DNA of 64,000 nt from JACDAN01 sp035707105. GTDB lineage: Bacteria; Actinomycetota; Thermoleophilia; Gaiellales; Gaiellaceae. The number at the start of each line of letters is the position of its first letter. The first letter of the stretch is position 1. The stretch covers positions 1 through 64,000 of the forward strand of contig DASSUI010000029.1 in NCBI GenBank assembly GCA_035707105.1. The letters run 5' to 3'. A program made the position numbers and the translations under genes. This document shows positions 7,413 through 15,050 of the stretch, in pieces. Under the pieces are notes generated by a model, which did no database searches, was not told the origin of the DNA, and saw only the letters and a program-made list of their open reading frames with translations.

Positions 7413-8605
7413 ACGACCGCCTGCGCGAGGACCTGGCGGCCGAGCTCGACGGCCTCCGGGAGGCACGCACGTACAAGCGGTTCCTGACGCTGGAGTCGCC
7501 GCAGGCGCCCGTCGTCCGGATGGAGGGGCGCGGCGAGGTGCTCGTGCTGTCGTCGAACAACTACCTCGGGCTCGCCGCGCATCCCGAGGTTGTCCAGGCG
7601 GCGAAGGACGGGCTCGAGCGCTACGGGAACGGCACGGCCTCCGTGCGGTTCATCTGCGGGACCTTCGCGCCGCACCACGAGCTCGAGGCCGAGCTGGCCG
7701 CCTTCGTCGGGACCGAGGCCGCGCTCACCTACGCCTCCTGCTGGAACGCGAACGAGGCCGTGATCCCGACCCTCACCGACGAGCGGACCGTGCTCATCTC
7801 GGACGAGCTGAACCACGCCAGCATCGTCGACGCGATGCGGCTGGCGAAGCCGGCCCGCAAGGTGATCTACCGCCATTCGGACATGGCCGAGCTGCGAGAC
7901 GCGCTCGCCGGCTGCGAGGCCGGACAGCGGAAGCTCGTCGTGACCGACGGCGTCTTCAGCATGGAGGGCGACCTCGCGCGCCTGCCCGACATCATCGAGC
8001 TGGCGCGGGCGCACGACGCCGTCGTCGTGGTCGACGACTCGCATGGGACGGGCGTCATGGGCGAGACGGGACGCGGCGTCGCCGAGCACTACGGGCTGCT
8101 CGGCGAGGTCGACGTGATCACGAGCACGCTCGGCAAGGCGCTCGGCGGCGCCGCGGGCGGCTTCGTCGCCTCGAGCACCGAGGTCGTCGACGTGCTCGCG
8201 CAACGCTCCCGCCCGCAGCTGTTCTCGAACGCGATCCCGCCGTCGGTCGCGTGCGGGGCGCTGCGGGCGGTGCAGGTGCTCCGGGAGCATCCGGAGCTCG
8301 TCCGCCGCCTGCACGAGCACACGCGCAGCTTCCGCGAGCGACTTCGGGAAGCGGGCTTCCGGCCGCTCGACGGAGAGGCCGCCATTGTCCCGATCATCGT
8401 CGGCGAGACCGCGGCGGCGATGTCGTTCAGCGCGCAGCTGCTCGACGAGGGCGTGTTCGTGACCGGGTTCGGCTACCCCGTCGTCCCCGAGGGGACGGCG
8501 CGGGTTCGCGTCCAGATGTCGGCCGCAGCGACGGAGGAGCACCTCGACCGCGCGCTCGCCGCGTTCGAGACGGTCGGCCGGAGCGCGGGCCTACTCGCCG
8601 CCTAG
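7409..8605 (+). CDS. kbl: 2-amino-3-ketobutyrate CoA ligase (glycine C-acetyltransferase)
   Basis: 398 residues from GTG 7409, the same length as E. coli Kbl. PLP-dependent alpha-oxoamine synthase signatures: SSNNYLGLAAHPEV, GNGTASVRFICGT, VVDDSHGTGVMG and the PLP lysine region TSTLGKALGGAAGG. It cleaves 2-amino-3-ketobutyrate with CoA to glycine and acetyl-CoA, completing threonine breakdown begun by Tdh. Coupled translation with tdh and co-location with fhs suggest a route from threonine to acetyl-CoA, glycine and one-carbon units. Confidence 0.95.
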   Translation: MNDRLREDLAAELDGLREARTYKRFLTLESPQAPVVRMEGRGEVLVLSSNNYLGLAAHPEVVQAAKDGLERYGNGTASVRFICGTFAPHHELEAELAAFVGTEAALTYASCWNANEAVIPTLTDERTVLISDELNHASIVDAMRLAKPARKVIYRHSDMAELRDALAGCEAGQRKLVVTDGVFSMEGDLARLPDIIELARAHDAVVVVDDSHGTGVMGETGRGVAEHYGLLGEVDVITSTLGKALGGAAGGFVASSTEVVDVLAQRSRPQLFSNAIPPSVACGALRAVQVLREHPELVRRLHEHTRSFRERLREAGFRPLDGEAAIVPIIVGETAAAMSFSAQLLDEGVFVTGFGYPVVPEGTARVRVQMSAAATEEHLDRALAAFETVGRSAGLLAA

Positions 8606-8626
8606 GCTTCGTCCGTCTCCTGGCGC

Positions 8627-9403
8627 ATGAACATCGACATGCCGGCAGGCAGCGGCGACCGCTGGCCGGAGGACTACGAGCGCGGCCGGCCGGGCTACCC
8701 GGCCGGGGTCGTGGACATCCCGGGCCTGACGTCGGCGTCGACCGTCCTCGACGTGGGCGCGGGGACCGGCAAGCTCACGCGCCTGCTCCTCGCCAGGTTC
8801 GGCCGTGTGGTCGCGGTCGAGCCGGCGGAGGCGATGCGCCGACTGCTCGCGGCCGGCTGCCCCGACGCCGAGGTTCTCGCCGGGAGCGCCGAGGAGATCC
8901 CACTCGCCGACGGCTCGGTCGATGCGGTCTTCGCCGCCGAGTCGTTCCACTGGTTCGACGGTGCGCGCGCGCTCACCGAGATTGCGCGCGTACTGCGGCC
9001 GGAGGGCGCGCTCGTCCTGATGTGGAACCTCCCGGCCGGGCCCGTGGAGCCCTCGATCGCCGAGGTGGAGCGGTTCGTGGAGGCACGCATGCCGGACCGG
9101 GAGGAGCTGGGGCACGACCCGCTCGACCTGAACTCGACTCGCTACGCCTCGGGCGAGTGGCGCCTGCCCTTTGCTCGGTCGTCGTTCGAGGAGCTCCGGG
9201 ATGCACGGATACCAAATCCGCAGACGCTTGACCGGGAGGGGTTCGTCGCCTTCCTCGCGTCGATGGGCTGGATCGCCGATCTCGCCGACGCGGAGCGGCT
9301 GCCCCTGCTCGACGGGATCAGGTCGCGTCTCGGCGCCGACGAGTACCGGCGGCGCTGGGAGACGCACGTGTGCTGGACGCGCCAACGGTGCGCACGGTCG
9401 TAG
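8627..9403 (+). CDS. Class I SAM-dependent methyltransferase
   Basis: 258 residues with the SAM-binding glycine motif VLDVGAGTGKLT, acidic loop VVAVEPAEAM and the post-III motif RVLRPEGALVLMW. FAAESFHWFDG is typical of the UbiE/Methyltransf_11 group in actinobacteria. The substrate cannot be inferred. It starts 21 nt after kbl without a clear ribosome site and may be the last gene of that operon or separate. Confidence 0.8.
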   Translation: MNIDMPAGSGDRWPEDYERGRPGYPAGVVDIPGLTSASTVLDVGAGTGKLTRLLLARFGRVVAVEPAEAMRRLLAAGCPDAEVLAGSAEEIPLADGSVDAVFAAESFHWFDGARALTEIARVLRPEGALVLMWNLPAGPVEPSIAEVERFVEARMPDREELGHDPLDLNSTRYASGEWRLPFARSSFEELRDARIPNPQTLDREGFVAFLASMGWIADLADAERLPLLDGIRSRLGADEYRRRWETHVCWTRQRCARS

Positions 9404-9415
9404 CCTTCTTGCGTC

Positions 9416-10042
9416 GTGGCGACGGCACAAGCTCTCGGAACCGGTGAGCGCGCCCGCCTGATCCGGTGGGCAAGGCTCCTCGCGTGGTCGAGCCTCGTCT
9501 GGATGACCGCCGAAGGCGTCGTGGCCGTCGTCGCCGGCTTTGCCGCGGGAAGCATTGCGCTGATCGGGTTCGGCTTCGACAGCGCGATCGAGGGGATGGC
9601 GAGCGTCGTCATCATCTGGCGGTTCTGGGGCGCTCGGGCGCTCTCGGAGCGCGCCGAGAGCCGCGCTCAGAAGCTCGTCGCCGTGCAGTTCTTCATCCTC
9701 GCGCCCTACGTCGCCGTCGAGTCCGTCCGGGCGCTGGTCACCGGCCACGAGGCGGAGACGAGCTGGCTCGGCATCGCCCTGACGATCGTCAGCGCTGCGC
9801 TCATGCCCGTCTTCGCGATCGCGAAGCACCGCGTCGGCGCCAGGCTCGGCTCGGCGGCGACGAGGGCCGAGGGGACCCAGAACATGCTCTGCGCCTACCT
9901 GTCCCTCGCCGTCCTCGCAGGCCTGCTCGGCAACACCCTCGTGGGTGCGTGGTGGCTCGATCCGCTGGCGGGCCTGCTGATTGCCTACTTCGCCTTGCAG
10001 GAAGGCCGCGAGGCGTGGAGAGGCGAAGAATGCGGCAACTAG
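9416..10042 (+). CDS. Cation-diffusion-facilitator-like membrane protein
   Basis: 208 residues from GTG 9416 with about five or six hydrophobic helices. IALIGFGFDSAIEGMASVVIIWRFWG resembles TM2 of CDF transporters, where an aspartate pair binds metal. Only part of the usual metal site (D in FGFDSAIEG) and WWLDPLAGLLIAYFALQEGREAW, like CDF TM5-6, are seen. The C-terminal cytoplasmic CDF domain is missing. The substrate is unknown. A possible -10 (TAGCCT) lies 9 nt before the GTG. Confidence 0.75.
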   Translation: MATAQALGTGERARLIRWARLLAWSSLVWMTAEGVVAVVAGFAAGSIALIGFGFDSAIEGMASVVIIWRFWGARALSERAESRAQKLVAVQFFILAPYVAVESVRALVTGHEAETSWLGIALTIVSAALMPVFAIAKHRVGARLGSAATRAEGTQNMLCAYLSLAVLAGLLGNTLVGAWWLDPLAGLLIAYFALQEGREAWRGEECGN

Positions 10043-10067
10043 CCCGGCGGGCCGCTCGCCGGATCCC

Positions 10068-11456
10068 CTACGCGAGGATCGGCTCGGCCGCGAAGTCCGG
10101 GAACGGCGCCAGCGGCCGGAAGCGCGCCTGGAAGAAGCGCAGGTACGCCGGCTCGTAGACGAGCTCGAGGCCAGGCACGTCGTCCGCGGCCGCCAGCACC
10201 CGCGCAAGGGTCTCCGCCACGTACGCCAGGTGCTCGCCGGTGTAGACGCGCCGCGGCAGGGTCAGCCGCACGAGCTCGAGGCCGTCGTAGGGCTCGTGGC
10301 CGTGCTGGCCGGAGACGATCCCGCGCTCCATCGTGCGCACGCCGCCGGCGAGGTAAATCGCGGCCGCGAGCGTCTGCGCGGGGAACTGCTCCTGCGGGAC
10401 GTGCGGCAGGAAGCGCTTGGCGTCGACGAATGCGCCGTGCGCTCCGACCGGCACGACGATCGGGACGCCGGCCTCCTCCAGCAGCCCGCCGAGGTAGACG
10501 GCCTGGCCGATCACGTGCCGCACGATCGGCTCCTGGGCCGACTCGAGGATGCCCTGCGCGAGCGCCTCCATGTCGTGTCCGGCGATCCCGCCGTAGTGCG
10601 GGAATCCCTCGTAGACCACGACCAGCTCGCGCGCTCGCTCGGCGAGCTCGTCGTCGTTGAGGGCGAGCACGCCGCCGATCGGCACGAAGTGGTCCTTCTT
10701 CGACGAGAAGACGGCGCCGTCGCTGAGGTCTGCGATCGCGCGGATGATCTCCGGCAGGGGCCGGTCCTCCCAGCCCGACTCGCGGTCCTTGACGAACACG
10801 GCGTTCTCCGAGATCCGCGTCGCGTCGAGGACGAGCGGGACGCCGTAGCGTCGCGTGAGCTCCCGGACGGCCCTGAGGTTCTCGATCGAGAACGGCTGGC
10901 CGCCGGCCATGTTCACGCACGCCTCCTGGCGGACGAACGCGATCCCGTCCGGGCCGTGCTCGCGGAGCACTGCCTCGAGCGCGTCGAGGTCGATGTCGCC
11001 CTTGAAGGGGAAGCGCGAGCTCGCGTCGCTCGCTTCCGCGCAGGCGACGTCGTACCAGATGCCGTCGAGGAGCTCGACGTGCGCCCGAGAGGTCGTGAAG
11101 TAGAGGTTCGACGGCACGCGCTGGCCCGGCCGCACGAGCAGGCGGGAGAGCAGGTGCTCCGCCCCGCGGCCCTGGTGGGTCGGGATGACGTGGCGATACC
11201 CGTAGACGTCCCGGACCGCGCGTTCGAGACGGAAGAAGCTCCGCGACCCGGCGTACGCCTCGTCGCCGAGCTCCATCGCGGCCCGCTGCTCCTGCGAGAG
11301 GGCCGACGTACCGCTGTCGGTCAGCAGGTCGATGAAGACGTCATCGGACCGGAGCAGGAACGTGTTGTACCCGGCCTCGGCGAGCGCAACCTCGCGGCGC
11401 CCGGCCGGAGGGAGCGCGATCGGCTCCACCACCTTGATCTTGAACGGCGGGACCAC
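10068..11456 (-). CDS. Beta-eliminating lyase, tyrosine phenol-lyase / tryptophanase family
   Basis: 462 residues. PLP-fold features: IDLLTDSGT, GDEAYAGS, HQGRGAEHLLS (94-), DATRISEN and SSKKD with the predicted PLP lysine K254. AEAGYNTFLL, YFTTSRAH, ELVVVYEGFPHYGG and ERGI are closer to tyrosine phenol-lyase than to tryptophanase as I recall them, but substrate residues need alignment. The family cleaves Tyr, Trp, Ser or Cys to pyruvate and ammonia, using K+. The start is taken as GTG 11456, 4 nt after the stop of the 95-aa Cys protein gene, so the two are an operon. It fits an amino-acid fermentation role. Confidence 0.88.
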   Translation of the reverse strand: MVPPFKIKVVEPIALPPAGRREVALAEAGYNTFLLRSDDVFIDLLTDSGTSALSQEQRAAMELGDEAYAGSRSFFRLERAVRDVYGYRHVIPTHQGRGAEHLLSRLLVRPGQRVPSNLYFTTSRAHVELLDGIWYDVACAEASDASSRFPFKGDIDLDALEAVLREHGPDGIAFVRQEACVNMAGGQPFSIENLRAVRELTRRYGVPLVLDATRISENAVFVKDRESGWEDRPLPEIIRAIADLSDGAVFSSKKDHFVPIGGVLALNDDELAERARELVVVYEGFPHYGGIAGHDMEALAQGILESAQEPIVRHVIGQAVYLGGLLEEAGVPIVVPVGAHGAFVDAKRFLPHVPQEQFPAQTLAAAIYLAGGVRTMERGIVSGQHGHEPYDGLELVRLTLPRRVYTGEHLAYVAETLARVLAAADDVPGLELVYEPAYLRFFQARFRPLAPFPDFAAEPILA

Positions 11457-11460
11457 CCGG

Positions 11461-11748
11461 CTAGCCCACGAGCTCGTCGGCGTACTGAGGCTGCAGCTGG
11501 CGGTAGATCGTGAGCCCCGGCGCGACGCGCCGGTTCGTGTACGGGTACTCGACGAGGCCTCCCGGGCGGCGGTCGCCCACGGCACGCCGCTCGTTCTCGA
11601 TCGCATGCTCGACGCAGATCGTCGGGCAGCTCTCGTCTGGCTCGAACACGATCGCCCCTTCCGCGACGTCGAAGTCGTAGTGCACGACCTCGTAGGCCGC
11701 GAGGTTCGGGCAGCCCTCGACCGCGCAGCGGTGCGTCTCAACCCACAT
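11461..11748 (-). CDS. Small Cys-rich (possible zinc-binding) protein
   Basis: 95 residues after GGAGGTGAACG and ATG 11748. A CAVEGC pair near residue 10 and CPTICVEH near residues 41-48 give a plausible four-ligand metal site (CX4C...CX3CX2H). The rest is polar with no membrane segment. I do not recognise the family. It is the first gene of an operon with the beta-eliminating lyase and has its own three-part promoter, so it may assist that enzyme or serve in redox or metal sensing (inference). Confidence 0.78.
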   Translation of the reverse strand: MWVETHRCAVEGCPNLAAYEVVHYDFDVAEGAIVFEPDESCPTICVEHAIENERRAVGDRRPGGLVEYPYTNRRVAPGLTIYRQLQPQYADELVG

Positions 11749-11777
11749 CGTTCACCTCCGTCTCGGTCGTCAATCCG

Positions 11778-11837
11778 AGCGTCGCGAAGGGGTGCGCGGG
11801 CGGCATCCGTGTCGACCCTGACGCCGGCCGGGGGAAA
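11778..11837 (-). promoter_or_regulatory. Three-part promoter of the Cys-protein / lyase operon
   Basis: Minus strand: TTTCCC (11837-11832), 22 nt, CGGATGC (11809-11803), 19 nt, -10 GACGCT (11783-11778). A leader of about 20 nt carrying GGAGGT follows. Confidence 0.68.
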
Positions 11838-11845
11838 GCCGCGCT

Positions 11846-12886
11846 CTACTCGGCCACGGAGATGACGGCCGCGCCCTGGATCCGGCCGGCGCGCAGGCGG
11901 TCGAGCGCGTCGTTCGCCTCCTCGAGGCGGAACGTCTCGACGTGCGTCCGCACCGGCACCCGCGGCGCGAGCTCCAGGAACTCCTCGCCGTCGTGCCGCG
12001 TGAGGTTCGCGACCGACCGGACCGACCGCTCGCCCCACAGCAGCTCGTAGGGAAAGGCCGGGATGTCGCTCATGTGGATCCCGGCGCAGACGACCGTCCC
12101 GCCCTTTCGGACCGCTGCTAGTGCCGCGGGGACGAGCTCGCCGGCGGGGGCGAAGATGATTGCCGCATCGAGCTCCTCGGGCGGCGCATCCCCCGAGGCG
12201 CCCGCCCACTCGGCGCCGAGCGAGCGCGCGAACTCCTGTCCCGCGGTGTCGTTCGCGCGCGTGAACGCGAACACCCGGCGTTCCTGCCAGACGGCGACCT
12301 GGGCGATCACGTGGGCGGCCGCGCCGAACCCGTAGAGGCCGAGCCGCGTGGCGTCGCCGGTCGTCCGGAGCGCGCGGTAGCCGATCAGCCCGGCGCAGAG
12401 GAGCGGTGCAGCCTGCAATGCCGGGTAGCCGTCCGGTATTCGGAAGCCGAACCTGGCGTCCGCGACCGCCGCTTCGGCGAAGCCGCCGTCCAGGTCGTAG
12501 CCCGTGAAGCGCGCGCGGTCGCAGAGGTTTTCCCGCCCGGTCAGGCAGTAGTCGCACTCGCCGCAGGTCCACCCGAGCCAGGGAATCCCGACCCGGGCTC
12601 CCGGCATCTGACCGACACCGGCGCCGACCTCGTCGACGACGCCCACGATCTGGTGGCCGAGCACGAGCGGCAGCGTGGGCTCGCGCAGCTCGCCGTCGAC
12701 GATGTGCAGGTCGGTCCGGCAGACGCCGCAGGCGAGCACGCGGACGCGGAGCTCGCCGGCACCCGGCTCGGGCAGCGGGCGTTCCTCCGCGACGAGCGGC
12801 TCGCCCGGAGCTCGAAGCACCATCGCCCTCATGCGTGCTCGGTCGGCGTGGAGGGACTGTCCCTCGGACCCGGCGAGACGCGACAT
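11846..12886 (-). CDS. Zinc-dependent alcohol dehydrogenase
   Basis: 346 residues. Catalytic-zinc motif ACGVCRTDLH and GHQIVGVVDEVG, structural-zinc cysteines CGECDYCLTGRENLC, and a nucleotide-binding loop LYGFGAAAHVIAQVA. The sequence resembles the AdhA-like zinc alcohol dehydrogenases with GWTCGECDYC and FTGYDLDGGFAE. It would interconvert alcohols and aldehydes with NAD(P)H. The family usually starts at MRAMVLRAPG (ATG 12832), but a -10 GATCGT ends 10 nt before ATG 12886, so I report the longer form with an 18-residue extension. Which start is used is uncertain. Confidence 0.88.
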   Translation of the reverse strand: MSRLAGSEGQSLHADRARMRAMVLRAPGEPLVAEERPLPEPGAGELRVRVLACGVCRTDLHIVDGELREPTLPLVLGHQIVGVVDEVGAGVGQMPGARVGIPWLGWTCGECDYCLTGRENLCDRARFTGYDLDGGFAEAAVADARFGFRIPDGYPALQAAPLLCAGLIGYRALRTTGDATRLGLYGFGAAAHVIAQVAVWQERRVFAFTRANDTAGQEFARSLGAEWAGASGDAPPEELDAAIIFAPAGELVPAALAAVRKGGTVVCAGIHMSDIPAFPYELLWGERSVRSVANLTRHDGEEFLELAPRVPVRTHVETFRLEEANDALDRLRAGRIQGAAVISVAE

Positions 12887-12896
12887 GGTCTTCGCG

Positions 12897-12956
12897 ACGA
12901 TCCAGTGACGCGTTCGTATCGGAATCCGTACGTGGTCGGCGTCGTCGCGGCCTCCG
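12897..12956 (-). promoter_or_regulatory. Probable three-part promoter of the alcohol dehydrogenase gene
   Basis: Minus strand: CGGATTC (12928-12922), exactly 19 nt, -10 GATCGT (12902-12897), 10 nt to ATG 12886. Element 1 at the expected place (12956-12951) reads CGGAGG and does not match, so this copy is weaker. The 12887-13047 gap holds nothing else I recognise. Confidence 0.42.
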
Positions 12957-13047
12957 ACCTATGGTCGGCCCGTGTCGCGCCGTCCCCGGCCCGTCCCGGG
13001 GAGACGGCACGGGTGACCTCGAGGCGGTCGGTGTCGCGTCCGATCGG

Positions 13048-13311
13048 CTAGCCCTCGACCTCGAGGCTCTCCAGCCGGACGCCCGCCGCGTCCGGATGCG
13101 TGACCTCCTCGGACAGCTCGACCTCGACCCGGGCTCCTTCCGCGACCGTCCCGGCCGACGCCCGCTCGAAGTGCTCGCGGAAGTGCTCGGGCGTGAAGTG
13201 CGAGAGCGCGCCGCACCAGACGCGAATCCCCGTCACCCGCGCGGCACCGTCCTGGGCCGCGACCTGCTCGATCTGCCGCATGAGCCCGTCCATGAGCGCC
13301 TGCTCGTGCAT
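13048..13311 (-). CDS. hypA: HypA-like hydrogenase nickel-insertion protein, short form without zinc site
   Basis: 87 residues starting MHEQALMDGLMRQIEQVA, matching the nickel-binding N-terminus of HypA (Met-His-Glu), with RVWCGALSHFTPEHFREHFE as in the family core. Typical HypA is about 113-118 residues with two CxxC pairs holding zinc; here the protein ends at residue 87 without any CxxC. The gene starts immediately after the stop of the protease gene (ATG 13311). It may be a specialised minimal HypA or need a partner for the zinc domain. The ordinary stop gives no sign of a frameshift. Confidence 0.8.
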   Translation of the reverse strand: MHEQALMDGLMRQIEQVAAQDGAARVTGIRVWCGALSHFTPEHFREHFERASAGTVAEGARVEVELSEEVTHPDAAGVRLESLEVEG

Positions 13312-13755
13312 CTACGCGAGCTCCTCGAGCAGGCGTTCGACCGCGTCGTCGACGGCGTCGGCGACGGACGGCGTCAGCTGCGCGCCCGCCGCGATGCTCT
13401 CCGCCTCGATGCCGTAGAGCACGAGCCGCTCGGGCAGCCGGCCGAGCGCGCGCGCGAGCTCGATCGCCTCGCCGACCCCGAGCGTGTGGGTCGAGGCCGC
13501 CGAAAGCGTCGCGGGGAGCGGGCCCGTCGAGGCGTCGATCCGGTGGAGCATTCCCGGCGGCGACCCAGAGCGTACGGCGTCGACGACGAACACCTCCGAC
13601 GCGCCGTCCCAGGCCTCCACGAGCGAGACCGGCTCGCCTTCCAGCTCCCGCACCTCGACCCCGGACGGCACGCGTCCGCGGAGCCGTTGCGCCACGACGA
13701 GACCTGCGGCGTCGTCGCCCTGCCACGCGTTCCCGATCCCGAGGACGAGTCTCAG
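13312..13755 (-). CDS. [NiFe]-hydrogenase maturation protease (HycI/HybD family)
   Basis: The family N-terminal motif reads LVLGIGNAWQGDDAAGL, and the other two nickel-ligand regions are VVDAVRSG and STHTLGV. To include the GIGN motif the protein must start at 13755, where the only start-like codon is CTG, overlapping the TGA of the large subunit gene (CTGA). The first GTG (13695) would remove the catalytic motif. I therefore report 147 residues with a CTG start. The enzyme trims the C-terminus of the large subunit after nickel insertion. It is coupled to both neighbours. Confidence 0.85.
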   Translation of the reverse strand: MRLVLGIGNAWQGDDAAGLVVAQRLRGRVPSGVEVRELEGEPVSLVEAWDGASEVFVVDAVRSGSPPGMLHRIDASTGPLPATLSAASTHTLGVGEAIELARALGRLPERLVLYGIEAESIAAGAQLTPSVADAVDDAVERLLEELA

Positions 13756-15050
13756 GCCCTGTCGACCTCGAGCTGGAGGAAGTGCGTCGCGCAGGAGATG
13801 CAGGGATCGTGGTTGCGGATCGCCTGCTCGCAGCGCAGGCCGAGCTCATCGTCCGGCAGGTCGACGTGCCGCTCGACGAACCGGTACAGGTCGCCCTCGA
13901 TCGCCTTCTGGTTCTGGGACGTCGGCGGGACGATCTTGGCGTCGAGGATCGTGCCGTCGTCGTCCAGCTCGTAGCGGTGCCAGAGCGTTCCGCGCGGCGC
14001 CTCGGTGGCGCCGAAGCCGACGCCCGCCCGCGGCGGCACGTCAACGAACGGCCGGTCCGGCTCCTCGTAGTCGGCGATCAGGCGTAGCGCCTCGTCGCAG
14101 GCGTAGAGGGTCTCGAGGCTCCGGATGACGATGCTGTGGAACGGATTCGTGCTCGGCGGCGCGAGTTCGACCTCGGCCGCCGCCTCGCGGGCCAAGGGCG
14201 ACAGCTCGTCGAACGAGAGGTTGAAGCGCGCGATCGGACCGGTCAGGTAGACGCGCCCGTCGAGCGTCGCGTGCAGGGCGTTCGAGCGCTCGACGTGCTC
14301 CTCGACGACGTGCCGCTGGAACTCGTCGACGCCGAACTCGAGCCCGGACGACGATGCGATGCGCCCGCGGTCGATCGGGTACTCCCCCGGCGAGGTCAGC
14401 GCCATCAGCTCGTAGTCGAACTCCAGTTCCGGCATCGGCAGCGACGCCGTCAGCCGCACGGTCTCGAGCGCGATCTCCCGCGCCCGCTCGAGCGGCTCGA
14501 CGAGCGCGCCGAGCTCCCGGCGCGAGGGCGCGCGGTAGAAGCCGCCGACCCGGACGTGGATCGGGTGGATCTCGCGCCCGCCGACGACGCGCATGACCTC
14601 GTTCCCCGCCTTCTTCAGGGCGAGGCCGTCCTCGACCACCTTCGGGTGGTCGCGCGCCATCGCCGGCGCCCCGTCGTAGCCGAGGAAGTCCGGGGCGTGG
14701 AGGAGGAAGACGTGCAGCGCGTGGCTCTCGATCCACTCGCCGCAGTAGAGGAGCCGGCGGAGATCGCGGATCGGGCCGTCGACCGTCACGCCGCAGGCAT
14801 CCTCCATCGCGCTACACGCGCTCATCTGGTACGCGACCGGGCAGATCCCGCAGATGCGGGCGGTGATGTCGGGCGCCTCGAGGTACGAGCGGCCGCGAAG
14901 GAACGCTTCGAAGAAGCGTGGAGGCTCGTAGATCCGGAGCTCGACGTCCGCCACCTGCCGGTCGCGGATGACGACGCGCATCGCCCCCTCGCCCTCGACC
15001 CGGGCGAGGAAGTCGGTCCGGATCGTCCTGCGGCCGTTGCCCTCAGCCAC
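13752..15050 (-). CDS. [NiFe]-hydrogenase large (alpha) subunit, group 3-like
   Basis: 432 residues. The N-terminal nickel motif is RICGIC (C67, C70) and the C-terminal motif DPCISCATH (C417, C420, H423), followed by a nine-residue tail that the adjacent protease would remove. There is no signal peptide, and the subunit is encoded with FAD/NAD(P) and Fe-S subunits, as in soluble group 3 (NAD(P)-linked, sulfhydrogenase-type) enzymes. GTG 15050 overlaps the small subunit gene by 8 nt. It should reversibly couple H2 to NAD(P)H; under hypoxia H2 production as an electron outlet is the likely direction (inference). Confidence 0.94.
   Translation of the reverse strand: MAEGNGRRTIRTDFLARVEGEGAMRVVIRDRQVADVELRIYEPPRFFEAFLRGRSYLEAPDITARICGICPVAYQMSACSAMEDACGVTVDGPIRDLRRLLYCGEWIESHALHVFLLHAPDFLGYDGAPAMARDHPKVVEDGLALKKAGNEVMRVVGGREIHPIHVRVGGFYRAPSRRELGALVEPLERAREIALETVRLTASLPMPELEFDYELMALTSPGEYPIDRGRIASSSGLEFGVDEFQRHVVEEHVERSNALHATLDGRVYLTGPIARFNLSFDELSPLAREAAAEVELAPPSTNPFHSIVIRSLETLYACDEALRLIADYEEPDRPFVDVPPRAGVGFGATEAPRGTLWHRYELDDDGTILDAKIVPPTSQNQKAIEGDLYRFVERHVDLPDDELGLRCEQAIRNHDPCISCATHFLQLEVDRA

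Noticed and set aside
9385..9418. Possible three-part promoter before the CDF-like gene
   Set aside because: TGGACGC and TAGCCT are present but 20 nt apart and inside the methyltransferase coding end; no element 1 was found.
10044..10062. Small CCGGCG/CGCCGG hairpin between convergent CDF-like and lyase genes
   Set aside because: Only 6 bp of stem in GC-rich DNA, not distinguishable from background.
12851..12865. GAGGGAC-T-GTCCCTC palindrome resembling a Dos box
   Set aside because: It lies inside the first codons of the alcohol dehydrogenase frame as predicted from the promoter at 12897, and has no second copy in the window. It could only matter if ATG 12832 is the true start.
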